A stretch of 64,000 nt of DNA from CAZICM01 sp964537685 (GTDB taxonomy: Bacteria > Myxococcota_A > Polyangia > Polyangiales > Polyangiaceae). Of this stretch, positions 44,179-52,147 are shown piece after piece (the first letter of the stretch is position 1; every line of letters begins with the position of its first letter). The notes beneath the pieces were generated by a model that was given only the letters and a program-made list of their open reading frames with translations, was not told the origin of the DNA and searched no databases. Both the position numbers and the translations under genes were made by a program. Location: assembly GCA_964537685.1 (NCBI GenBank), contig CAZICM010000031.1, positions 1 through 64,000 of the forward strand, in the 5' to 3' direction.

Positions 44179-45891
44179 ATGATGCAACGTTCTTTTTTCT
44201 TACCTTTGTTGATGACCGTATTGGTGGGAACCGTCGGCTGCGGCGATGACACGAGCAGCACCAGCGGCGGCACCGGCAACACCAACAATACCGGTGGCAT
44301 GGGCGGCGGCACCGGTGGAATGGACAACACCGGCGGAATGGGCGGCGGTACAGGCGGCACAGGTGGCATGCCCGATGTTCCTGTCGAACAACAAGTGACC
44401 GAACACTTCGAGAGTATCCGAAACGATCATGCTGCCGTGGTCGACATCGTCACCAAGATGCCCAAGGGAGCCGATCTTCACAGCCACACATCCGGCGCAG
44501 TCACCCCCGAAAGCATGATCGAATGGGGTGCCGAGGACGGCGCCTGTTTCAATGCCATGACAGGCTTTGCCTCCGCGGGACCGTGTGGAGCCGGCACCGT
44601 ACCCATCTCGGACGCGCTTAATGACATGGCCCTCTACAATACCATCCGCACCGCTTGGTCCATGGAAGGCTTCCAAGGCACCCTCCTCGAACAACACCAG
44701 CATTTCTTCGATGCCTTCGGCAAATTCGGCGCCATCCTCACCAACGCCCGAAGCGACGATATGCTGGCTCAAGTCCGCTCCACCGCGGGCAAAAATAACC
44801 AAATCTACATCGAACTCATGCAGGGCTTTGGCTCGAGCGCGGCCGGAAAAATCGCCGAAGCCAAATTTATGATGGGCGATGTGTGGGATGAAGCCACGCT
44901 CCTGCAAAGGCGCTTGGATATCCTTGCCGACCCTGGCTTCCAGCCGGCCATCGACAGCGCAAAGGCAAGCATTTCAGATACATTGACAGGCTCCGACTCC
45001 CTCATGAACTGCGGCACCGCCATGGCCGATCCAGGCTGCAAAGTCGATGTCCGCTTTATGGTCGCCGGCACCCGGACCCAATCACGCGCCTATGTCTATG
45101 GTCAATGGGTATTTGCCTTTGAACTGGCCCAACAAGTACCCGAACTCGTTGGGGTAAACCTGGTTGCGCCCGAAGAGCATCCGAATTCGCTGCTCAATTA
45201 CAACGACGAAATGCTAGCCGTCAGCGTACTTCGCACCTTTAACGACAAAGATCCGGCCCGCAAGCCGGTGCATATCGGACTCCACGCCGGCGAGCTTATT
45301 CCCGAAGTATTACCGATGACGCCCCAGGGCCAAGCCGAACTCACCTATCATATCCGCAACGCGGTGGATATCGCGGGCGCGGAACGCATTGGCCATGGAG
45401 TGGACGTGTTAAGCGAGACAGCGGGCGCAGGCGTCGACGATCTGCTCATGACCATGGCCCAAAAGCGGGTCATGGTAGAAATCTGCCTCACTTCCAACGA
45501 CACCCTCCTGGGTGTGAGCGGAGCCAATCATCCCTTGGCGAGCTATATCATGAAAGGCGTGCCCGTGGCTCCATCGACGGACGATCAAGGCATTCTTCGG
45601 ATCGACATCTCCAACGAATATGTTCGGGCCTTTGAAGAGCACAAGATGGATTATCCTGGCCTGAAGAAGCTTGCGCGGACGAGCCTGGAGCATGCCTTCG
45701 TCGAGGGCATGGGCCTATGGGCCAAACCGGATGACTTTAGCGCAATGGTCACGGAATGCGCATCGGATGTCCCCGGGATGGCCCCGTCGGCGGGTTGCGA
45801 TGCCTATTTGAAAGCCAACAAAAAAGCGCAGATTCAATGGCAGCACGAAGTGGATGTGGCGGCCTTTGAGCAATCCATCGCAAAGCCCTAG
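44179..45891 (+). CDS. Exported adenosine-deaminase-family lipoprotein
   Basis: About 570 residues. Lipoprotein signal with a lipobox ending TVGC, then a Gly/Asn/Thr/Met linker. The deaminase barrel shows the metal-binding pair DLHSHTSG, the catalytic HIGLHAGE, ERIGHGVDV and the STDDQ motif in place of the usual SDDP. These sites are intact, so metal binding and amidohydrolase activity are likely. Extracytoplasmic location and length resemble growth-factor-type adenosine deaminases (ADGF/CECR1) rather than cytosolic Add. It would deaminate adenosine or a related purine outside the cytoplasm. AAAGGA lies about 6 bases before ATG 44179; the ATG at 44173 directly abuts that site. Confidence 0.85.
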   Translation: MMQRSFFLPLLMTVLVGTVGCGDDTSSTSGGTGNTNNTGGMGGGTGGMDNTGGMGGGTGGTGGMPDVPVEQQVTEHFESIRNDHAAVVDIVTKMPKGADLHSHTSGAVTPESMIEWGAEDGACFNAMTGFASAGPCGAGTVPISDALNDMALYNTIRTAWSMEGFQGTLLEQHQHFFDAFGKFGAILTNARSDDMLAQVRSTAGKNNQIYIELMQGFGSSAAGKIAEAKFMMGDVWDEATLLQRRLDILADPGFQPAIDSAKASISDTLTGSDSLMNCGTAMADPGCKVDVRFMVAGTRTQSRAYVYGQWVFAFELAQQVPELVGVNLVAPEEHPNSLLNYNDEMLAVSVLRTFNDKDPARKPVHIGLHAGELIPEVLPMTPQGQAELTYHIRNAVDIAGAERIGHGVDVLSETAGAGVDDLLMTMAQKRVMVEICLTSNDTLLGVSGANHPLASYIMKGVPVAPSTDDQGILRIDISNEYVRAFEEHKMDYPGLKKLARTSLEHAFVEGMGLWAKPDDFSAMVTECASDVPGMAPSAGCDAYLKANKKAQIQWQHEVDVAAFEQSIAKP

Positions 45892-46124
45892 CATAATTCC
45901 TGTCTAATCATTCCCACCTCAGCATAACACCTCCAGCTCGAGAAATAGCCGATGGCCCGCCGAGCCGGAGTCTATCCATCGGTCCATTTGTCCAACGATG
46001 CACGGATGATGCACCATGGACTGAAAACAAAGCGCCCACAAACAAAATCGTTGACGTAGATCCGCAAACATGATCGGCTTGAAGTTGAGTGTACGACCAA
46101 GCAACTCCATGAAAGGAAGCGCAT

Positions 46125-46895
46125 ATGTATCGAAGAGCCATTGTGCGCCCGCCCGCGCCCAACTTTGCCGAGGGATTAACGACAGCCGGCTTAGGCCGCC
46201 CCAATCTTGAATTGGCCATGGCACAGCACACCTCTTATTGCCGGGCACTGGAACAATGTGGGCTCGAACTCACCCATTTGGCTGCGGACGAACACTACCC
46301 CGACTCAACCTTCGTTGAAGATACAGCCATTCTAACGGAACACGGAGCGCTGCTCAGCCGGCCGGGAGCGTCGAGCCGCGCGGGCGAGGTGGAGTCTATG
46401 CGGCAGGTGCTCCAGACCTTTTATGGGGCCGTTGATGAAATCCGCGCCCCGGGCACGCTGGACGGCGGCGATATTTGCGAAGCGGGCAACCACTTTTTCA
46501 TAGGTTTGTCGGAACGCACCAACGAGTCCGGCGCCCAACAACTGGAGGCATGGCTTACACGCTACGGTTATCATTCATCATGCATTGATATTCGGGGCAT
46601 GCGTGGGTTATTGCACCTCAAGAGCGGCATGGCCTATGTGGGGGAAGGGCGGCTGCTGGCGGTAGGCGGGCTGGCCCAACGCAACCAATTTAAGGGATAT
46701 CAAGTGATTATAGTTCCCGCCGATGAGGAATATGCGGCAAACTGTGTGCGCATCAATAATTTTGTGCTAGTGGCCTCCGGCTTCCCCGGCTTAACGCAAC
46801 GCATTCAAGACTTGGGCTATCGGACCCTTGAGGTGGACATGTCTGAATATCGCAAGATGGATGGGGGGTTGAGCTGTTTGTCGTTGCGCTGTTGA
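46125..46895 (+). CDS. Dimethylarginine dimethylaminohydrolase (DDAH) family protein
   Basis: 256 residues, the normal length. Conserved parts: PDSTFVEDTAIL, RPGASSRAGEV, GTLDGGDI, GLSERTNESGAQ, a LLHLKSG block with the catalytic His and, at the end, GGLSCLSLRC with the nucleophilic Cys. The pentein fold and active-site set fit DDAH (dimethylarginine to citrulline plus dimethylamine) or a close arginine-deiminase-like enzyme. GAAAGGAAG lies 7 bases before the ATG. It stands alone. Confidence 0.88.
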   Translation: MYRRAIVRPPAPNFAEGLTTAGLGRPNLELAMAQHTSYCRALEQCGLELTHLAADEHYPDSTFVEDTAILTEHGALLSRPGASSRAGEVESMRQVLQTFYGAVDEIRAPGTLDGGDICEAGNHFFIGLSERTNESGAQQLEAWLTRYGYHSSCIDIRGMRGLLHLKSGMAYVGEGRLLAVGGLAQRNQFKGYQVIIVPADEEYAANCVRINNFVLVASGFPGLTQRIQDLGYRTLEVDMSEYRKMDGGLSCLSLRC

Positions 46896-46961
46896 AGGAG
46901 GTGTCTTATTCAGCAAGAAATTGCCCTTCTCGGGTTGGCCATCAGCGCATAAGCGAAAAGG

Positions 46962-47455
46962 CTAATGATGCCGGGGCGCGGGGCTGGCACATATACTGAT
47001 GCGATGAGGGCGCCGGTTGGGAAGGTTGCATGCATAACCTTTGCGACCATGTTTCGCGTTGCATTCTTCATCGTTCACGCACGATTGACAGCGGCCCTCA
47101 ATACAGAGCAGGTCCCGGCAGTGCTCATTGTTTTCGCAGGGCAGACCAGCCCGCATTCCACATGTCCATATCGGGCCACAACGGCCTCGATCACAGAATC
47201 CATCGCCGCATTCGCTGTGTTTTGTGCATTCTGTATCGGGCACATACTGAGACCATTCTTGGCTGGGGCAGGTGTCCGCGATGGACCCGGATGCACGCCC
47301 GCCAATGAAGCATCAGCGGAAGACGAAGCGACGGGCGCTTTGGGATCTTTGTTGGCGGGTGAGTCAACCCGGCCCCCAGGGGCTTCATCGATGGCCGAGC
47401 AGGAGAAAAGGCCAAACAACAAAAATAACGCGCCAACAGCATTGGGGGTTGACAT
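46962..47455 (-). pseudogene. Broken copy of the Cys-rich lipoprotein (frameshifting deletion)
   Basis: It starts like the neighbouring intact gene (MSTPNAVGALFLLFGLFSC, SAIDEAPGGRVDSPANKDPK), with its own AAGGG Shine-Dalgarno, but changes frame after HPGP. The C-terminal Cys-rich half (MPDTECTKHSECGDGFCDRG) continues in another frame to 46962. Alignment to the intact copy shows a missing 130 bases near 47281-47290, which is not a multiple of three. The start-to-start offset is 670 bases, and flanking bases are duplicated too. The product would be a truncated lipoprotein. Confidence 0.85.
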
Positions 47456-47501
47456 TGAAATTGCCCTTCTATGGATGGCTACCAGAGTTTAGCCGAAAGG
47501 G

Positions 47502-48125
47502 CTAATGATGCCGGGAAGGGGTACGGCCACATATACTGATGCGATGAGGGCGCTGGTTGGGAAAGTTGCACATATAGCCTTTGCGGCTATATTTTGCGTT
47601 GCATTCTTCATCGTTCACGCACGACTGACAGCGGCCCTCAATACAGAGCAGATCCCAGCAGTGCTCATTCTTTTCGCAGGGCAGACCTGCCCGCGTTCCA
47701 CATGTCCATATCGGGCCACAACGGCCTCGATCACAGAATCCATCGCCGCATTCGCTGTGTTTTGTGCATTCTGTGTCGGGCACATACTGAGACCATTCTT
47801 GGTCGGGGCAGGTATCCGCGATGACTTTTTCAAGGGGAGTGAGCTTGAGCCCCCACCATGTGGAAGGGCGGGGTGGCCAGCCGCTTGCGTCGCCGCTTGG
47901 TTTTGGAAATGGGCCGACAGGCCACCAGCCTTCCCGCCCGGTCGGATAGGGAGGACCTGGATGCACGCCCGCCAACGAAGCATCGGCGGAAGGAGAAGTG
48001 ACGGGCGCTTTGGGATCTTTGTTGGCAGGTGAGTCTACCCGGCCCCCAGGGGCTTCATCGATGGCCGAGCAGGCAAGGAGGCCAAGGGCCAGAAGAAGAG
48101 AGGCAACAGCATTGAGGGTTGACAT
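47502..48125 (-). CDS. Cys-rich lipoprotein of unknown function, intact copy
   Basis: About 207 residues. Lipoprotein signal (LLLALGLLAC), a Ser/Ala/Pro/Asp linker, a Pro/Trp-rich middle and a Cys-rich end (CTKHSECGDGFCDRGRC, CGTRAGLPCEKNEHC) with 14 or so Cys that would pair in the envelope. The Cys spacing resembles small disulfide modules seen in myxobacterial surface proteins. ATG 48125 follows AGGGAA. A second, broken copy follows it in the same direction. Confidence 0.7.
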   Translation of the reverse strand: MSTLNAVASLLLALGLLACSAIDEAPGGRVDSPANKDPKAPVTSPSADASLAGVHPGPPYPTGREGWWPVGPFPKPSGDASGWPPRPSTWWGLKLTPLEKVIADTCPDQEWSQYVPDTECTKHSECGDGFCDRGRCGPIWTCGTRAGLPCEKNEHCWDLLCIEGRCQSCVNDEECNAKYSRKGYMCNFPNQRPHRISICGRTPSRHH

Positions 48126-48148
48126 TGAATTTTCCCTACTTCGCATGC

Positions 48149-49480
48149 TTATTTGCATAGCGGTGAATCGCTTCCTGGCCCGCCGCAGAAGATCAAATAT
48201 CCTGTCAAAGGTTCACTGACCATTTTTGAGCGCGAATAGCACATGCCTTGATAGGGCCCTGACGGAGTTCCCATCGTCTTATCCACCTCATGCGCAAGCC
48301 AAAAGGGATCCAAATACATCATCCTTCGGATATAATCGGCCTTGTTTGGCCCAGCTTCCGCATACTCTCCGCTGCCCATATCAGTGGTCGTCCAGTTGGT
48401 GGGCGTGCCATCATAGATTTCCTCATACCAATGCGCCCTGCAAGCGCCTTTGTCGAGCAGCTTAAAGAGCGTCTTCGGATACCAGCCAAGCAATTGATTC
48501 CGGTACAGAATCCACCAATGGCCGCCGGGTCCCTGAAAGATTCCCATCGTATGTTCATATTGAGGGCCGTCAATGGAGGAGAGTTTTATTTCTCCGCCAA
48601 GTACCGTGCGCAGTGGAACAGGGATCTGAGAAGGCCAGCCTTGAAAATATAATGAATTAAGCTCAAAGCCCGCTTCCCGCTTATCCCATACGCCTTTAAG
48701 CTTTCCATTCTCCATGCGGGCATATTCAAGATGAATGCGGGGTCTTAATTGGTCTTGAGGATCCAAGGTGCTCTTGAAATTCTTTCGGTCAATGGAGAGT
48801 ACAATGCCAATCAGCTCTTCCACCGGGCCGTCAGCCGGACAGGCGACGGCCATTTCCACCAAACTAAAGGTGTCTTCTTCAACGTCGCCCTCAAAGTGAT
48901 TGATCACTGCAGCGACTCCATGATTGGGAACGACGACATCCAAGCCCGCATAGAGCCTGTCTTGACCCGCGGGCATCCCAAATACCTGATGGTTGTCTAA
49001 ATAGTCCGAGAGCGAGGATGCCGTTGTATTTCCCGCAATATAGTCGGAAAAATCGGGCCGCGCTTGAGGCGTTGTGCCTTCGGGGCCTATAAGTTCAGGG
49101 AATCGATCGAGTTCGCTAAGAGGAAGCTCCATACCGGCGGAAAGAGCGAAGTTCTCGATGGGGAAAGGCGGAACAGGAATCTCATCGGGTACAGGCAGCG
49201 TGCTGGAATCGATCCAGTCGATGATGTCGCCTGAATAGCCCTGCTTGGCGGCAACCACGCGCTGGCCTTTGTAGAGCTCGGCGAGATGGGCATCGACTTC
49301 GGCTTTTCGGGCTTGTTGGGCATTGTCCAAGGGGGCAGGCTCGTTGATCCAGATGTCTGGATCGGGGAGTTTTTCGCCTGCGCCCGCGCTAACGCTCGCT
49401 TCAAATTCAAAGCTCATATTGCAAGCGCAGAGGATAAACAACGGCGAAAGCAGAGCCGGAGCTTGAAAGATACGCCTCAT
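48149..49480 (-). CDS. Neprosin-domain lipoprotein (predicted prolyl endopeptidase)
   Basis: 443 residues. Lipoprotein signal (SPLFILCAC), then an N-terminal region of about 150 residues like the neprosin activation part, and a neprosin (DUF239) domain: YAGLDVVVPN, EDTFSLVEMAVAC, GPQYEHTMGIFQGPGGHWW, LLGWYPKTLF, HWYEEIYDG, TDMGSGEYAEAG and the closing IFCGGPGSDSPLC. Neprosin from pitcher plants cleaves after proline and uses a Glu pair. Acidic residues sit at comparable places (SLVEMAV and HWYEEIY), but I could not align them exactly. It would act outside the cytoplasm. Confidence 0.75.
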   Translation of the reverse strand: MRRIFQAPALLSPLFILCACNMSFEFEASVSAGAGEKLPDPDIWINEPAPLDNAQQARKAEVDAHLAELYKGQRVVAAKQGYSGDIIDWIDSSTLPVPDEIPVPPFPIENFALSAGMELPLSELDRFPELIGPEGTTPQARPDFSDYIAGNTTASSLSDYLDNHQVFGMPAGQDRLYAGLDVVVPNHGVAAVINHFEGDVEEDTFSLVEMAVACPADGPVEELIGIVLSIDRKNFKSTLDPQDQLRPRIHLEYARMENGKLKGVWDKREAGFELNSLYFQGWPSQIPVPLRTVLGGEIKLSSIDGPQYEHTMGIFQGPGGHWWILYRNQLLGWYPKTLFKLLDKGACRAHWYEEIYDGTPTNWTTTDMGSGEYAEAGPNKADYIRRMMYLDPFWLAHEVDKTMGTPSGPYQGMCYSRSKMVSEPLTGYLIFCGGPGSDSPLCK

Positions 49481-49600
49481 CGCAACCGCCTTTCCGAGGT
49501 ATGGGCCTCATAGGAAAGCGTAGCCGTGGGAAATCTGAATGGTCAAATGAATCTTTCGTCATTTGGGATCAGCGGCGCGCTCCTGCTTCGACTCCGCCCG

Positions 49601-49873
49601 CGAGGCATCGGCATGGACGCTTCCATACCCGGACGCCGCCGTTGGCACCTTGTTCAAGAAAACGTCCATGGCCGGACCTCGCTCGCGAGGCATCGGCATG
49701 GACGCTTCCATGCCCGGACGCTGCCGTTGGCACCTTGTTCAAGAAAACGTCCATGGCCGGACGCTGCGCGCGAGACATCGGCATGGACGCTTCCATGGCC
49801 GGACGCTGCCCGCGAGGCATCGGCATGAACGCTTCCATGGCCGGACCTCGCCCATGAGGCATCGGCATGGACG
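49601..49873. repeat. Tandem repeat with embedded hairpins (42/85-base units)
   Basis: Five units begin at 49601, 49686, 49771, 49813 and 49855, with the core CGAGGCATCGGCATGGACGC. The first two units are 85 bases, the later ones 42, so the longer unit is a double. Each core has the perfect hairpin CATGGA-CGCT-TCCATG (the first copy ends TCCATA, the fourth begins CATGAA). Longer pairing of CATGGACG with CGTCCATG is possible inside the 85-base unit. Both periods break any reading frame. It lies between the neprosin gene and the 50025 gene. Confidence 0.75.
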
Positions 49874-49898
49874 CGAGCTCTCTTCAACAAAAAATCTC

Positions 49899-49976
49899 TT
49901 GACACCCTGCACTCGCCTCTTCATGCTGCGTTTTCATCTGGGGCGTTTATAGACGCTTTTTTTAAATAAACGCCCC
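49899..49976 (+). promoter_or_regulatory. Candidate promoter and 37-base palindrome upstream of the 50025 gene
   Basis: TTGACA at 49899 is a perfect -35 box; 17 bases later only CATGCT is found, so the -10 is weak. Next, GGGGCGTTTAT (49940-49950) and ATAAACGCCCC (49966-49976) form a perfect 11-base stem with a loop containing seven T. It lies about 48 bases before the ATG. It could be an operator or an attenuator. A terminator for an upstream plus-strand transcript is unlikely, as no such gene exists here. Confidence 0.45.
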
Positions 49977-50024
49977 AAGGGCAGTACCTCAACCCAAATT
50001 GCATCACATAAGGAGTTGTTCACC

Positions 50025-50768
50025 ATGAGATCTCTCAACCTCGGCTACCTCAAACTGGGCCTGGACGATCTACTATCCACCCGCGCCTCCCTTCTTCTGT
50101 CCTGCCAAAGCGGCACATTGTACAAACCCATGCTGGAGGCCAAGCAGCAGCAAATCAACGCCCTTCCCGAATCCCTCTTGGGCAAAAAACCTCTGGCCCA
50201 AGAGCTGGGCGACACCGACGATACCCACGACGGCGCCGGGAATGCCTTGTGGTTTATCTGCGAGGCGGTCCTTCAATCGCCGCTCTCCACGCCCGAGCAG
50301 ACGGCCGCCGCGCAAAGGGTGCGTAAAGCGATGATTCCCAACCGGGCCATTGTGAAAGCAGCTTTTCCCGTGGAGGCGAGCCAAGCCAAACTCAACCGGG
50401 AAAAGTTGCCCGGTTTAAAGGCCGATTTAGAAAGCCTTCCATTTCCAGGGGGCAAGACAGCCTACGATATGGCGGAACTTTTTGTGAGTTCGGGGGAAAA
50501 GCTCGACACGTTATTGAGCGGGCGGGCGACCTTGGAGGCGAATGTGGCGCTGCGCGAACAAGTGCATGGGCTAAGGATGCAGACGCTGGGGCTGTTGGGC
50601 AATTTCCGGAGCGCGCTCCGGGACGAACTGGCTGATAATGCGGGGCTGCCCCGGAATTTGGAGGAGTTGATCTTTGGCTATTTGGATGAGCTCTCGGCGC
50701 AGCGGCAGAAGCCGGAACCCAAGAAAGGCGAAGGGGAGGGAGGGGGAGGGGGAGAGGGAGAGGAGTAA
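50025..50768 (+). CDS. Helical protein of unknown function with acidic Gly/Glu tail
   Basis: About 247 residues. Mostly alpha-helical with amphipathic segments (LNLGYLKLGLDDLLSTRASL) and a C-terminal KKGEGEGGGGGEGEE tail. No signal peptide. No family recognised. AAGGAG lies 9 bases before ATG 50025, which favours this start over 50016. The 37-base palindrome and promoter-like TTGACA upstream suggest its own controlled transcript. Confidence 0.6.
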   Translation: MRSLNLGYLKLGLDDLLSTRASLLLSCQSGTLYKPMLEAKQQQINALPESLLGKKPLAQELGDTDDTHDGAGNALWFICEAVLQSPLSTPEQTAAAQRVRKAMIPNRAIVKAAFPVEASQAKLNREKLPGLKADLESLPFPGGKTAYDMAELFVSSGEKLDTLLSGRATLEANVALREQVHGLRMQTLGLLGNFRSALRDELADNAGLPRNLEELIFGYLDELSAQRQKPEPKKGEGEGGGGGEGEE

Positions 50769-50822
50769 GTCTTCCTTGATGGTTACGCCCGTTTGACCCT
50801 TCCGCACAGCTCTTCCACAAAG

Positions 50823-51179
50823 CTATCGCTGGATTTTACCATGCATCATCCTCTGTATCGAGGCCCGGTGCTCCTCCATAACCCTAAGCCGTTCTCCAGG
50901 CGTAAGTGATAACATCCACCGCGTAAGCGAAATATCTTCTCCGTTTTCGTCATAGGCCGCCGCATTCATCGCGGCCAGCTCCGCTTCGGCCTCCGCGATA
51001 AGCCCTTGTTCGATGGCCCTGATTAAGGCTTGTTCCCCATCATCCGTTTCCTGGCTAAAGCTCTTGGGTATGCCAAGTATCCGCCGCCCCGTCCATTTCG
51101 CTACCGCTATGCATATCGTTCCGCGGAATATCGAAACTTGATTGCCTTCAACTTCGGCTTTGTACTCTCCTATGTCCAT
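50823..51179 (-). CDS. Small protein of unknown function next to folD
   Basis: 118 residues, with a beta-rich N-terminus (YKAEVEGNQVSIFRGTICI) and a helical C-terminus including SLTRWMLSLTPGERLRVMEE. The latter motif recurs at the ends of various small uncharacterised bacterial proteins. Its ATG lies 9 bases after the folD stop, so it is probably co-transcribed with folD. Confidence 0.55.
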   Translation of the reverse strand: MDIGEYKAEVEGNQVSIFRGTICIAVAKWTGRRILGIPKSFSQETDDGEQALIRAIEQGLIAEAEAELAAMNAAAYDENGEDISLTRWMLSLTPGERLRVMEEHRASIQRMMHGKIQR

Positions 51180-51188
51180 GGTATTATC

Positions 51189-52052
51189 CTATCCCCGCCC
51201 GGCCATCCTCGCATTCGCCGCTATCACCGTGTTCTCTAGCAAACAAGCTATCGTCATCGGCCCCACCCCTCCTGGTACAGGCGTTATCCAGCCCGCCCGC
51301 TCCTTCGCCGCTTCTGTGTCCACATCCCCCACAAGCTTGCCTTGTTCATCCCGGTTGATCCCTACGTCGATAACTACCGCCCCCTCTTTTACCCAGTCCC
51401 CTTGAATCATCTTCGCTTTCCCTACCGCCGCTACCAAGATATCTGCCCCGCGGCATAGCTCGGCTAAATCCCGCGTCCGCGAATGCGCTATCGTGACCGT
51501 CGCGTGCTGCGCCAATAACAATAATGCCATCGGCTTTCCTACAATGTTGCTGCGCCCCACAACCACCGCACGCGCACCCGCTAAACTCGTTTTCGTCTCC
51601 GCTATCAATCGCATACTCCCTTTGGGTGTGCACGCGACCAATCCAGGACGCCCCGTCATCAGCAATCCCGCATTCACAGGATGAAACCCGTCTACATCCT
51701 TGCGCGCGTCTATCGCATCCAATACCCGCTCTTCCCGGATATGCTTCGGTAAAGGCAATTGAACCAATATCCCATCCACCCCGTCGTCCGCGTTTAATTG
51801 CGCGATTAAATCCAAAAGCTCGCTTTCCGTCGCCGAGTCGGCAAGCCGGTGCAATCGCCCACGCATCCCAGCTTCATTCGACGCTTTCTCCTTGTTGCGT
51901 GTGTACACAACACTCGCGGGATTCTCGCCCACCAAAATGACGTCCAGCCCCGCTGGCCGCCCATAGCGCGCCTGAAATGCCGCCGCCGCTTCGCTCACTT
52001 CGTTCCGAACTTGTTGCGCAATCGCTTTGCCATCAATGATTTGGGCTGTCAT
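51189..52052 (-). CDS. folD: Bifunctional methylenetetrahydrofolate dehydrogenase/cyclohydrolase
   Basis: 287 residues, standard FolD length, from the ATG at 52052. Blocks seen: YTRNKEKASNEAGM (with the catalytic Lys), DGILVQLPLP, KDVDGFHPVNAG, GRSNIVGKPMALLL, TVTIAHSRT, ADILVAAVGK and TPVPGGVGPMT. It interconverts 5,10-methylene-THF and 10-formyl-THF with NADP+. A longer frame upstream is rejected since it lacks conserved residues. It is divergent from the NAD salvage operon, with about 95 bases between starts. Confidence 0.95.
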   Translation of the reverse strand: MTAQIIDGKAIAQQVRNEVSEAAAAFQARYGRPAGLDVILVGENPASVVYTRNKEKASNEAGMRGRLHRLADSATESELLDLIAQLNADDGVDGILVQLPLPKHIREERVLDAIDARKDVDGFHPVNAGLLMTGRPGLVACTPKGSMRLIAETKTSLAGARAVVVGRSNIVGKPMALLLLAQHATVTIAHSRTRDLAELCRGADILVAAVGKAKMIQGDWVKEGAVVIDVGINRDEQGKLVGDVDTEAAKERAGWITPVPGGVGPMTIACLLENTVIAANARMAGRG

Positions 52053-52147
52053 GCGGGCAGCATAGAAATGTGCCACGCCCTTTGCAAGCACTGTCAATCC
52101 CGTAAATACACGGCGAGGGCCGCCATGCGCTCTGTGCATATCTATTT

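Noticed and set aside
44200..44907. Minus-strand frame opposite the deaminase gene
   Set aside because: Shadow of the deaminase coding; Gly/His-rich sequence without motif.
45892..46124. Minus-strand frames before the DDAH gene
   Set aside because: They overlap the DDAH start, show no family traits and have no ribosome binding site.
49601..49873. CRISPR array
   Set aside because: The units are contiguous tandem repeats with no unique spacers, and no cas gene lies nearby.
49563..49952. Plus-strand frames through the 42/85-base repeat
   Set aside because: Repeat periods are not multiples of three, so the peptide changes at each unit; no ribosome binding site.
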